From NCBI RefSeq assembly GCF_029892565.1, contig NZ_JARXVH010000003.1:620001-684000 (forward strand): DNA of 64,000 nucleotides. The letters are read 5' to 3'. The DNA is from Streptomyces pseudovenezuelae (GTDB lineage Bacteria; Actinomycetota; Actinomycetes; Streptomycetales; Streptomycetaceae). The notes beneath the pieces are model-generated. The model did not search any database, had not been told where the DNA came from, and was given only the letters and a program-made list of their open reading frames with translations. The first letter of the stretch is position 1; each line of letters begins with the position of its first letter. Positions 42,069 to 50,201 of this stretch are shown piece by piece. Position numbers and translations under genes: made by a program.

Positions 42069-43314
42069 CCGGCTCAGGGTCGGCGCCGTCGTCGTCCGCG
42101 GGGCGGAGCCCGGCCCGCCGGGTCGCCGGCCCCATCGCGTACGACGCCACCACGGTCGCCCCGCCCAGCAGCAGCCACCCGGGCGTCCCCCACCCCACCA
42201 GCAGCGAGGTCAGCACCAGCGGCCCCATCGTCCGGGCCACCGTCACGCCGGTCCCGAAGAACCCCTGGTACTCGCCGACCCGGTCGGCCGGTGCCAGATC
42301 GAAGGACAGCTGCCAGGACCCGGCCGACTGCCCCATCTCGGCGACCACTTGGAGCACCGCCCCGACCACCAGCACGCCCACCGCCACCCACGGCGACACC
42401 CCGGCCGACAGCGCGAACACCGCGCACGCCGCGAGCATGACCCACCCCGACCGCCGCACCGCGCGCGTGGCCGACGCGAGTCCGGTGATCCCGCGCGCGG
42501 TGCGCACCTGGAACAGCATCACCACCCCGGTGTTGAGCACGAACAGCGCGGAGACCAGCCAGGTCGGCGCCTCGGTCCGCTCGGCGATCCACAACGGCAG
42601 ACCCAGGCTCAGCAGCGGCATCCGCAGCAGCAGAACGGTGTTGAGGAGAGTGAGCAGGGCGTACGGGCGGTCCCGCAGGACGCCGAGCGACTTCCGCCCG
42701 CGTACGGCGACGGGTGCCACCGACGGCAGCCGCAGCAGCACCCCGGCGCACAGCAGGAAGCTCACCGCGTCCAACGCGAACACCCCGAGATACGCGGACC
42801 GGGTCCCCGCCTGCAATGCCAGTCCGCCAAGTCCCGCCCCAACGGCGAGCCCGGCGTTGAGCGTCGACTGCAGATGCGCGAGCAGCCCGGTCCGCTCCTT
42901 GGCGGACACCAGCCCCGCCAGCAGCGCCTGCCGGGCCGCGGCCAGCCCCGACTGCGACGTCGCGTAGGCGCACGCGGCCGCCACGAACGGCACGAAGTCC
43001 CGTACGACCAGGAAGGACGCCACCGCCAGGCCGGTCGCAAGGGCCAGCAGCACCGCCGTGCCGCGCGGCCCGCGCCGGTCGGCGAGCCGGCCCAGCGGCA
43101 CCCCGGCCAGCGAACCGACGGCCCAGGCGACGGTCAGCCCGAGCCCCACGCGCGCGGGGGCGAGCCCGACGACGTGGGTGAAGTAGAGCGCCGAGGTCAC
43201 GTAGTAGGCGCCGTCACCGACGGAGTTGGTCAACTGGGCGAGCGCCAGGGTCCGTTGGGGGCCGGGGGGAGGGACGAGGTGGGAGCTGCGGCGAAGGGTG
43301 CGGCGAGGGGTCAT
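42043..43314 (-). CDS. MFS transporter (drug/small-molecule efflux)
   Basis: A 423-residue protein of 12 hydrophobic helices, with motif-A-like GVPLGRLADRRGPRG between helices 2 and 3 and LAQLTNSVGDGAYYV at the start. Export of a small molecule is most likely. The ATG has no Shine-Dalgarno sequence, so it may be leaderless. A cluster of ATTGG/CCAAT half-sites lies immediately upstream (43333-43382). Confidence 0.88.
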   Translation of the reverse strand: MTPRRTLRRSSHLVPPPGPQRTLALAQLTNSVGDGAYYVTSALYFTHVVGLAPARVGLGLTVAWAVGSLAGVPLGRLADRRGPRGTAVLLALATGLAVASFLVVRDFVPFVAAACAYATSQSGLAAARQALLAGLVSAKERTGLLAHLQSTLNAGLAVGAGLGGLALQAGTRSAYLGVFALDAVSFLLCAGVLLRLPSVAPVAVRGRKSLGVLRDRPYALLTLLNTVLLLRMPLLSLGLPLWIAERTEAPTWLVSALFVLNTGVVMLFQVRTARGITGLASATRAVRRSGWVMLAACAVFALSAGVSPWVAVGVLVVGAVLQVVAEMGQSAGSWQLSFDLAPADRVGEYQGFFGTGVTVARTMGPLVLTSLLVGWGTPGWLLLGGATVVASYAMGPATRRAGLRPADDDGADPEPVRRPVLAS

Positions 43315-43332
43315 GAGTACGACGGTAGGGTG

Positions 43333-43382
43333 CTATTGGGTCGCTGAGCAGGCCCAATAGGCAGCCATTTCATTGGCCCAAT
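43333..43382. promoter_or_regulatory. Cluster of ATTGG/CCAAT inverted half-sites upstream of the MFS gene
   Basis: CTATTGGG (43333-43340) and CCCAATAG (43353-43360) are inverted with a 12-bp spacer. The palindrome ATTGGCCCAAT follows at 43372-43382. Half-sites recur about every 18-20 bp, so a regulator could bind along one face of the DNA at the MFS promoter. The neighbouring MocR-type regulator is a natural candidate. Confidence 0.6.
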
Positions 43383-43464
43383 CACCGGCGACCGGTCTCT
43401 CGCGGCCGGGCTCCTGGGGGCCCGCCCCCCTGCGGCCGGGCTCCCTCTCCCCTGGCCCCGCACC

Positions 43465-44838
43465 TCAGCTGTCCCCGTCCCCCAGCACCTTCCCCAACAC
43501 CGCCAACGCCTCCGGATACACCCGCTCCCGAGGTGTCCCATACCCCACGACGAGCCCCTGCGGGCGGCCTTCCCCGGGTGCGTGCCAGTGGTCTCCGAGC
43601 CGTCCCACCGCGAGGCCCTCCGCCTCGGCCCGCGCCAGCACCTCCGCCTCGTCGCCGACCTCCACGAGCGCGTGCAGCCCGGCCGCGATCCCGCGCACCC
43701 CGCGCCGGTTGCCGAGCCGGTCCAGGAGTTGGTCGCGGCGGCGCCGGTAGCGGAGCCGGCACGCGCGCACGTGACGGTCGTACGCGTGGCTCTCGATCAG
43801 TTCGGCGAGCGCCAACTGGCCGATGGTCTCGGTGTGGTGGTCGCTGTGCAGCTTGGCGTCGGCGACCGCGTCGACGAGGTGCGGCGGCAGCACCATCCAG
43901 CCGAGCCGCAGCGCGGGCCCGAGGGTCTTGGAGGCGGTGCCCAGGTAGATGACCTGTCCGGGGGCCATGCCCTGGAGCGCGCCGACGGGCTGCCGGTCGT
44001 AGCGGAACTCCCCGTCGTAGTCGTCCTCGATGATCAGTGCCCCACGCGCGCGTGCCCAGTCGGTGAGCGCCCGCCGCCGCGTGGGATGCAGCGTCACGCC
44101 GGTCGGGTACTGGTGCGCCGGCGTGACGACGACCGCGGCGGCCTCCCCCAACTGCTCGGGGCACACGCCCCGTTCGTCGACCCCGACGGGCACCACGCTG
44201 CCCCCGTTGCGCCGGACCACCTCGCGGTGGAAGGGCAGCCCCGGGTCCTCCATGGAGATGTCGGCGCCGTCCAACACGCGTGTGAGGAGGGCCAGTCCCT
44301 GCACATAGCCGGAGGTGATGACGATCCGCTCGGGCGGCGCGATCACGCCCCGCGCCCGCCCCAGGTATCCCGACAGCGCCGTCCGCAGCTCTATCCGCCC
44401 GCGCGGATCCCCGTAGTCGTACGCCAGGAGGGGAGCCGTCGCGATGGCCCGGCGCAGCGCCCGCAACCAGGCCGCCGCCGGGAACGCCCCCACGTCCGGA
44501 CTCCCGGGCCGCAGATCGAATCGGGGCGCACGCGCGTGTGCCGCCGCGTCCGGGGCCTCGGTGTCGGTCGAGGGCAGCTGCGCGACCTGCGTCCCCGAGC
44601 CCTGCCGCGCGGTCAGATAGCCCTCGGCGACCAGCTGGTCGTAGGCGGCCTTGGCGGTGCCCCGCGAGATGCCGAGCTCACCGGCGAGCCGTCTGGTCGC
44701 CGGCAACCGGGTCCCGGGCGCCAACCGCCCGTCCCGCACGGCATCCCGCAGCGCCCGCTCAAGACCGACCCGCCGCCCGTCACCGGCCTCCGGCTCCAGA
44801 TGCAGATCGACACCGACACCGGACCAGAAGTCCCCCAC
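43465..44838 (-). CDS. MocR-family regulator (GntR HTH fused to aminotransferase fold)
   Basis: A 457-residue regulator. The N-terminal GntR-type winged helix has ALRDAVRDGRLAPGTRLPATRRLA and GISRGTAKAAYDQLVAEGYL. The C-terminal fold-type I PLP domain has the PLP-binding Lys in TASKTLGPALRLG and NPYAP-type core features. Such proteins respond to PLP or amino-acid ligands and control transport or B6 genes. GTG start with a GGGGAAGG site. It likely regulates itself (44871-44892) or the adjacent MFS exporter. Confidence 0.92.
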   Translation of the reverse strand: MGDFWSGVGVDLHLEPEAGDGRRVGLERALRDAVRDGRLAPGTRLPATRRLAGELGISRGTAKAAYDQLVAEGYLTARQGSGTQVAQLPSTDTEAPDAAAHARAPRFDLRPGSPDVGAFPAAAWLRALRRAIATAPLLAYDYGDPRGRIELRTALSGYLGRARGVIAPPERIVITSGYVQGLALLTRVLDGADISMEDPGLPFHREVVRRNGGSVVPVGVDERGVCPEQLGEAAAVVVTPAHQYPTGVTLHPTRRRALTDWARARGALIIEDDYDGEFRYDRQPVGALQGMAPGQVIYLGTASKTLGPALRLGWMVLPPHLVDAVADAKLHSDHHTETIGQLALAELIESHAYDRHVRACRLRYRRRRDQLLDRLGNRRGVRGIAAGLHALVEVGDEAEVLARAEAEGLAVGRLGDHWHAPGEGRPQGLVVGYGTPRERVYPEALAVLGKVLGDGDS

Positions 44839-44870
44839 GAAAACCTTCCCCCTCAGGTACGTGAATCACG

Positions 44871-44892
44871 GCGCATGCGTCGAGGCATGCGC
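44871..44892. promoter_or_regulatory. GCGCATGC inverted repeat upstream of the MocR gene
   Basis: GCGCATGC and GCATGCGC with a 6-bp spacer, then further GCAT-type direct copies (GCATACGCAT to about 44906). It lies 33 bp upstream of the MocR start, a good position for an autoregulatory site. Confidence 0.5.
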
Positions 44893-44919
44893 ATCGGGCA
44901 TACGCATCACGGCACATGA

Positions 44920-44950
44920 ATGGCCGGGCACCGCACTGGTACCCGGCCAT
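44920..44950 (-). terminator. Hairpin terminator after aminopeptidase P gene
   Basis: ATGGCCGGG and CCCGGCCAT (9 bp, 13-nt loop), just beyond the stop of the leftward aminopeptidase gene. Probably its terminator. Confidence 0.6.
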
Positions 44951-44960
44951 CCTTCGTGTG

Positions 44961-46418
44961 TCAGCCCTTGAGCGAGGCCATCCACGCCTCGACCTCGGCG
45001 GACCGCCTGGGCAGCCCGTCCGACAGATTCCTGTTGCCGTTCTCCGTCACCAGGATGTCGTCCTCGATCCGGACGCCGATCCCCCGGTACTCCTGCGGCA
45101 CGGTCAGGTCGTCGGCCTGGAAGTACAGCCCCGGCTCGACGGTCAGCACCACGCCCGGCTCCAGCGTCCCGTCGACGTACGACTCCACGCGCGCGGCGGC
45201 GCAGTCGTGGACGTCCATGCCCAGCATGTGACCCGTGCCGTGCAGCGTCCAGCGCCGCTGGAGGCCCAGCTCCAGCACCCGCTCCACGGGCCCCTCGACC
45301 AGGCCCCACTCGACGAGCTTCGCGGCCAGCACGCGCTGCGCCGCGTCGTGGAAGTCCCGGTACTTGGCGCCCGGCTGCACCGCCGCGATCCCGGCCTCCT
45401 GGGCCTCGTACACGGCGTCGTAGACCCGCTTCTGGACCTCGCTGAAGCGGCCGTTGATCGGCAGCGTGCGCGTGACGTCGGCGGTGTAGTACGTGTGCGT
45501 CTCGACGCCCGCGTCCAGGAGCAGCAGGTCGCCCGAGCGCACCGGGCCGTCGTTGCGCACCCAGTGCAGCGTGCAGGCGTGCGGGCCGGCGGCGGCGATG
45601 GTGCCGTAGCCGACGTCGTTGCCCTCCACGCGCGCGCGGAGGAAGAACGTGCCCTCGATGTACCGCTCGCTGGTCGCCTCGGCCTTGTCGAGGACCTTCA
45701 CCACGTCCTCGAAGCCGCGGACCGTCGAGTCGACGGCCTTCTGCAGCTCGCCGATCTCGAACTCGTCCTTGACCAGCCGCGCCTCGGAGAGGAAGACCCG
45801 CAGTTCGTCGTCGCGCTCGGCGGTGACCTTGTCGGTCAGGGCCGCCTCGATGCCGGCGTCGTAGCCGCGCACGACGCGGACCGGGCCGGTCGCCTCGCGC
45901 AGCGCGTCCGTCAGCTCGCGCACGTCGGAGGCGGGGATGCCGTACAGCGTCGCGGCCTCGGTGAGCGAGTGCCGGCGGCCGACCCACAGCTCGCCCTGGC
46001 CGGAGAGCCAGAACTCGCCGTTGTCCCGGTCGGAGCGCGGCAGCAGGTAGATCGTCGCCTCGTGGCCCCCGGCCGTGGGCTCCAGGACCAGGACGCCGTC
46101 CTCGGTCTGGTTGCCGGTGAGGTACGCGTACTCCACCGACGCCCGGAAGGGGTAGTCCGTGTCGTTCGAGCGGGTCTTGAGATTGCCGGCCGGGATCACC
46201 AGACGGTCGCCGGGGAAGCGCGCGGAGAGCGCGGCCCGGCGGGCGGCGGTCTCGGCGGCCTGGGCGATCGGCTCCAGATCGCGCAGCTCGGTGTCGGCCC
46301 AACCGGACTTCATGCTCTCGGCCAGCTCGTCGGACACACCCGGGTACAGGCCGTTCTTGCGCTGCTTGATCGGCTCTTCTTCAGCGGTCTCCGGGGTCTC
46401 CGGGAGCTCCTCCGCCAC
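44961..46418 (-). CDS. pepP: Xaa-Pro aminopeptidase (aminopeptidase P)
   Basis: Metallopeptidase removing N-terminal residues before proline, about 485 residues. The M24 metal ligands are all present: Asp in LLLDAGVETHTYYTADVTRT, His in HGTGHMLGMDVHD, Glu in TVEPGLYF and Glu in GVRIEDDILVTENG. A strong AGGAGG site touches the ATG at 46424 with no spacer, so initiation there is unlikely. The GTG at 46418 has the normal 6-nt spacing and is taken as the start. Confidence 0.93.
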   Translation of the reverse strand: MAEELPETPETAEEEPIKQRKNGLYPGVSDELAESMKSGWADTELRDLEPIAQAAETAARRAALSARFPGDRLVIPAGNLKTRSNDTDYPFRASVEYAYLTGNQTEDGVLVLEPTAGGHEATIYLLPRSDRDNGEFWLSGQGELWVGRRHSLTEAATLYGIPASDVRELTDALREATGPVRVVRGYDAGIEAALTDKVTAERDDELRVFLSEARLVKDEFEIGELQKAVDSTVRGFEDVVKVLDKAEATSERYIEGTFFLRARVEGNDVGYGTIAAAGPHACTLHWVRNDGPVRSGDLLLLDAGVETHTYYTADVTRTLPINGRFSEVQKRVYDAVYEAQEAGIAAVQPGAKYRDFHDAAQRVLAAKLVEWGLVEGPVERVLELGLQRRWTLHGTGHMLGMDVHDCAAARVESYVDGTLEPGVVLTVEPGLYFQADDLTVPQEYRGIGVRIEDDILVTENGNRNLSDGLPRRSAEVEAWMASLKG

Positions 46419-46574
46419 GGTCATCCTCCTTGATACGGCACTGGACCCCGTCCATCGTACGGTCGTACGGAAGGGGGCCCAGGGCCGGAAGGCCTGTTAC
46501 CGACGCCAGCGGCGCGCAGACGTCGGCACACGCCCCCGGCTCACACCGACGGAGTCGACTCAGTCACCGCGCGC

Positions 46575-48074
46575 TCACTCGAACCGCGCCGCCAGCAACA
46601 CCACGTCCTCCGTGCTGTCCTGCGCGTCGAGCCCGTCCGGCAGCATCGTCCGCAGTACGTGCTCGGCGATCGCGTCCGGGTCGTTGCGCATCGCCTTCGG
46701 GACGCCGGCCGCCGCCGCGTGCAGGCGGGCGAAGGCGCGGTCGGTGGCGTCGCCGGTGCGGTGCAGCAGGCCGTCGGTGTAGAGGAGCACGGTCTCGCCG
46801 GCCTCGGCCTGGAGCTCCACGCTCGGCGCCTCCCAGCAGGCCAGCATGCCCAGCGGCGCGGACACGGAGGTCTCCACGAACTCCGTGCGCCGCTCGCCGA
46901 CCAGCAGCGGCGGGCAGTGCCCGGCACCGGCCAGGGTGATCTTGCGCAGCGCGGGTTCGCAGTAGGCGAACAGAGCGGTGGCGGAGCGGGCGGGCTCGGT
47001 CAGCCGCAGCAGCAGTTCCAGGTCGGACAGGACGGCGACCGGGTCCTCGCCCTCCATCACGGCGTACGCCCGCAGGCTGGCCCGCAGCCGGCCCATCGCG
47101 GCGACCGCGCTCGGCCCGGATCCGGTCACCGAGCCGACCGCGAGGCCCAGCGCGGCGTCCGGCAGCGGCAGCGCGTCGTACCAGTCGCCGCCCCCGCGCG
47201 GACCGGTGCGGTGCCGGGCCGCGAGCTGGACGCCGGCCACCCGGGGGAGCCGGGACGGCAGCAGCTCCTCGGAGATCGTCGCCACGCACGCGCGCGTGCG
47301 CTCCACCTCGACCAGCAGGGCCAGGTGCTCGGCGGCGTAGCGGGCGTAGAGGCCGATCAGGTGCCGCTGCCGCTCGACCGGCTCGGCGGGCTCGTCGTAG
47401 AGCCACACGGCGGCGCCGGTGCGGCCCGCGGTCTCGGCGGTCAGCGGGAGGGCGTAGCACGCGGCGTAGCCCAGGCGCGCGGCGACCTCGCGGTGGCGGG
47501 GGTCGAGGCCGTCCTCGGCGAGCAGGTCCGGCTCGGCGATCTCGCCGTCCGCGCCCGGCAGTCCGTCGAGGATGCGGCCGTAGGACATCGCGCTGCGCGG
47601 CACGGTCTCGATGTGACCGAGGTCGGCCCGCGCCAGGCCCAGGCCGATCGTGGTGTCGGGGCCCAGGCCGTCGCCCGGTTCGAGGACGACGAGTCCGCGG
47701 CGGGCGCCCACCAGGGCGGCTCCGGCGTGCAGGAGTTCCTGGAGCGCGCTGTCCAGTGTGTCGGTGCGGATCAGTCGTTCGGTGAGTTCGTGGAGGGTCG
47801 TGAGGTCCGAGACCCAACCGGCGAGACGGTCCTGGAGCAGGGCGCCGGGAGCGCCCGGAGGGGGGCCCGGGACGGCAGGCGCGGGCGCGACAGTGTGTGC
47901 GGGCGAGGGAACCGTTGAATCGATTCCAGCCACTTTCGGAGGGTGAGGGGCGTTCATGTCGTCCGGCTTTCCGACCGGTGCGTATTGCTCAAAAGCATCG
48001 CAAACCCCCATGTCATTCTGCGCCGCTAGCAGTGTCTCCACATGTACACGCACTCGTGAGGGGATGTCCAGCAT
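46575..48074 (-). CDS. SpoIIE/PP2C-like phosphatase with GAF domain
   Basis: A 499-residue regulator. N-terminal Pro-rich stretch, a GAF domain (about residues 75-255), then a SpoIIE-type phosphatase domain (about 265-499) with GGGDWYDALPLPD, LLYTDGLLHR and DSTEDVVLLA. The usual second metal-binding motif GDVMGHG reads GSVTGSG, so its Asp is replaced by Ser. It may have lost activity or rely on other ligands. Start at ATG 48074 (AGGAC just upstream) or at ATG 48101. It probably works with RsbW-like ATPases. Confidence 0.88.
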   Translation of the reverse strand: MLDIPSRVRVHVETLLAAQNDMGVCDAFEQYAPVGKPDDMNAPHPPKVAGIDSTVPSPAHTVAPAPAVPGPPPGAPGALLQDRLAGWVSDLTTLHELTERLIRTDTLDSALQELLHAGAALVGARRGLVVLEPGDGLGPDTTIGLGLARADLGHIETVPRSAMSYGRILDGLPGADGEIAEPDLLAEDGLDPRHREVAARLGYAACYALPLTAETAGRTGAAVWLYDEPAEPVERQRHLIGLYARYAAEHLALLVEVERTRACVATISEELLPSRLPRVAGVQLAARHRTGPRGGGDWYDALPLPDAALGLAVGSVTGSGPSAVAAMGRLRASLRAYAVMEGEDPVAVLSDLELLLRLTEPARSATALFAYCEPALRKITLAGAGHCPPLLVGERRTEFVETSVSAPLGMLACWEAPSVELQAEAGETVLLYTDGLLHRTGDATDRAFARLHAAAAGVPKAMRNDPDAIAEHVLRTMLPDGLDAQDSTEDVVLLAARFE

Positions 48075-48568
48075 TGTCCTGCCGGGATTCCTGGTGTCCA
48101 TGGGCAACCAGTGCTCCCCTTGCGGAAAAGCAAAGTTGGCTTAAAACTGACTCGGGTAACGGGGTATTGCGGTCGACTGGCCTTGCTCCACGGAGCGTCA
48201 CACCGGTCGTGATGGGTACGTACTCGGAGAAGGCCAGGGGTGGTTGACAGTCACCCGGAACCTGGTGACCGACCCGAGCGTCTTAGCCACCGACGACCGT
48301 GCCCCATCCTCCCGTGGCGGAGGCGAAGAGAAAAATGCGGGACGGCAAAACGCCAGACTTCGCCACCCCCACGCCACGCCCATGCTTTTGATGCAAGCGG
48401 CATGGACGAGGCTGCCGAGGAAGCAGCCGACGCTCGGCCCATAGGGGTTCCCCCTGGTTTCGCACAGGGGTGTGATGCGCCAACAGGTACGCACAGTGAA
48501 GTGATCGACACATTATGTGATGTGGCCCACGGTGTTGCCAGCGGTGCAACGGAAAGGAACGAGCGCTC
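48075..48568. other. Intergenic region between PP2C and prim-pol genes
   Basis: About 490 bp without a supported gene. It includes the promoters of the leftward phosphatase and rightward prim-pol genes, CACATTATGTG at 48509-48519 (a small palindrome that also resembles a -10 box), and a GTTGC/GCAAC inverted repeat near 48534-48550. No riboswitch or tRNA recognised. Confidence 0.55.
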
Positions 48569-49228
48569 ATGCGCGAGATCCTCGGAAGGCGACGCAGGCT
48601 CCTGTCCCAGCGCAGCGACGGGGGGCCTGAATTGATCAGCGCGGCCCTGACCTTCGCGACTCAATGGCAGTGGCCCGTACTCCCGGGCGTGGCGGCGGAC
48701 CCACAGGGTCGCTGCGGCTGCCCGGACCCGGAGTGCACGGTGCCCGGTGCCCACCCCTTCGACCCCGGCCTCCTGGCCGGCACCACCGACGCCCGCATGG
48801 TGCGCTGGTGGTGGACCAACCGACCCACCGCGCCGATCATTTTGGCCACCGGTGGCAAGGCGCCCTGCGCGGTCAGCCTGCCGGCCCTCGCGGCCTCGCA
48901 CGCTCTCGCCGCACTCGACCGCAGGGGCATGCGCCTCGGCCCCGTCGTCGCGACGGCGAGCCGCTGGGCGTTCCTCGTGAAGCCTTACTCCATGGAGCAG
49001 TTGGGCGAGTTGCTCTACGCCAAGGACTTCGTCCCCGGCTCCCTCCGCTTCCACGGCGAGGGCGGTTACCTCGCTCTGCCCCCGTCCGAGTCGGGCGAGG
49101 GCGAGATCCGCTGGGAGCGCGCCCCGCTGCCCGGCACCGCCTCTCCCTGGGTGCCCGACGTCGAGGCCGTGGTGGACGCGGTCGTCGAGGCCCTCACTCG
49201 TACGGGTGTGAGCGCCCCCGAGTTGTAG
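48569..49228 (+). CDS. Bifunctional DNA primase/polymerase (prim-pol)-fold protein, apparently degenerate
   Basis: A 219-residue protein that aligns in outline with the N-terminal archaeo-eukaryotic primase domain (WPVLPGVAADPQGRCGCPDP, a Cys-rich loop; TTDARMVRWWW; ATGGKAPC). However, the hDhDh catalytic motif and the sxH motif, both present in the paralogue at 57710 (IGVDLDTK and SGGRHLW), are absent here. The corresponding parts read CAVSLPAL and ASRWAFLV. It is therefore probably not an active primase. ATG follows AAAGGAAC. Confidence 0.78.
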   Translation: MREILGRRRRLLSQRSDGGPELISAALTFATQWQWPVLPGVAADPQGRCGCPDPECTVPGAHPFDPGLLAGTTDARMVRWWWTNRPTAPIILATGGKAPCAVSLPALAASHALAALDRRGMRLGPVVATASRWAFLVKPYSMEQLGELLYAKDFVPGSLRFHGEGGYLALPPSESGEGEIRWERAPLPGTASPWVPDVEAVVDAVVEALTRTGVSAPEL

Positions 49229-49283
49229 GGGTGTCCGGCGCGCGCGGGACCGACCGCCCGCGCGCGGAAGTTATCTTCCGTCC

Positions 49284-49946
49284 ATGCTGCGCGAATCCGG
49301 GGGACACAGCGCCCCACAGCCGCCTCGCGGCGGGCCTGACCCCCGAAGAGTTCGTCTCCTCGCCCTCGCGGGCGTCGTGGCAGCCGCAGTGGTACTGCCG
49401 CTGGCCGTGGCGTCCGCGGGTCCGGCGGGCGACGCGGGCCACCCGGTCGTCCGCGCCCCCGCCGCCGTACGTTCCTCTCCGGCCGACGACGCCAAGGCGG
49501 CGCCCTCCGTCGAGCCCACCCGCTCGCCCCTCCTGCTCGGCCTCGGGCTGGCCACCGCCGCGCGCTGCGGTCCCCAACTCGCCTCGCCCGACGGCATCGA
49601 GGCGCAGACCTGTGTGCTCACCCAGGGTGAGGACACCTGGGCGCGGACCTACTACCGCAACGCCACCGGTGACGCGCTGGACGCCGTCCTGACCCTCATG
49701 GCCCCCGCCGACCGCACCGTGCGGATGAACTGCGCCGTGGGTGCGGGGGACGACCCGGGGACGTGCGAGACGCCTCGGGAGCGCAGCCAGGGCGGACCTG
49801 ACGCCTACACGGCGGTCGCGGAGTTCGCGGCGCGGGCCGGCCGCGGGCCGCTGCTGCTGCGCTCGGGGAGCGACTCAGGTGGTGACTCCGCGGACGGCCC
49901 GGACGCCGACTCGGAGGGCAACTCCGGGGCATCTACGGGCAGTTGA
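49284..49946 (+). CDS. Secreted or membrane-anchored protein, function unknown
   Basis: A 220-residue protein. A hydrophobic segment near residues 23-45 (VRLLALAGVVAAAVVLPLAV) serves as signal or anchor. A small Cys-containing domain follows (ARCGPQLAS, AQTCVLTQG, MNCAVGAG, GTCETPRE: four Cys that could form two disulfides). The C-terminal tail is Asp/Ser/Gly-rich. No ribosome site is seen at ATG 49284, where GGAAG-TTAT-CTTCC forms a small inverted repeat just upstream. Family not recognised. Confidence 0.72.
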   Translation: MLRESGGHSAPQPPRGGPDPRRVRLLALAGVVAAAVVLPLAVASAGPAGDAGHPVVRAPAAVRSSPADDAKAAPSVEPTRSPLLLGLGLATAARCGPQLASPDGIEAQTCVLTQGEDTWARTYYRNATGDALDAVLTLMAPADRTVRMNCAVGAGDDPGTCETPRERSQGGPDAYTAVAEFAARAGRGPLLLRSGSDSGGDSADGPDADSEGNSGASTGS

Positions 49947-49988
49947 CAGAGGGCCGCGCTCCGTAAATAAGGAACGGGCATGAAAAGA

Positions 49989-50026
49989 CCCGGTTGCTGG
50001 CGACGGGGGATGCACCAGCAACCGGG
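49989..50026 (-). terminator. 12-bp hairpin terminator (read leftward)
   Basis: CCCGGTTGCTGG and CCAGCAACCGGG pair perfectly across a 14-nt loop. On the minus strand the stem is followed by TCTTTT, so it is a Rho-independent terminator for leftward transcription from the DUF5926 gene. It is also a barrier for the convergent gene at 49284. Confidence 0.8.
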
Positions 50027-50140
50027 CTACTGGAACGGTAACAAGAGATCGGCGGTTCGCAAATTCGATCCGGGCTTTCCAGTCACGTATTTGCTTGTGG
50101 CGACCGGGACTTGTGACCGGAGTCACCGATTCCGAGTGAT

Positions 50141-50196
50141 CGTGACGAGCCCGTGTCGAGCTGACCGACCAGTCAGCTCGACACGGGCTCGTCACG
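50141..50196. terminator. 25-bp perfect hairpin between convergent genes
   Basis: The arms 50141-50165 and 50172-50196 are perfectly complementary over 25 bp with a 6-nt loop (cgacca), starting 6 bp after the DUF5926 stop. It is unusually long for a terminator and bidirectional. Confidence 0.8.
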
Positions 50197-50201
50197 TCCT
50201 G

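Noticed and set aside
48402..48635. A 78-codon frame overlapping the start of the prim-pol gene
   Set aside because: No ribosome site, and it conflicts with the better supported gene at 48569.
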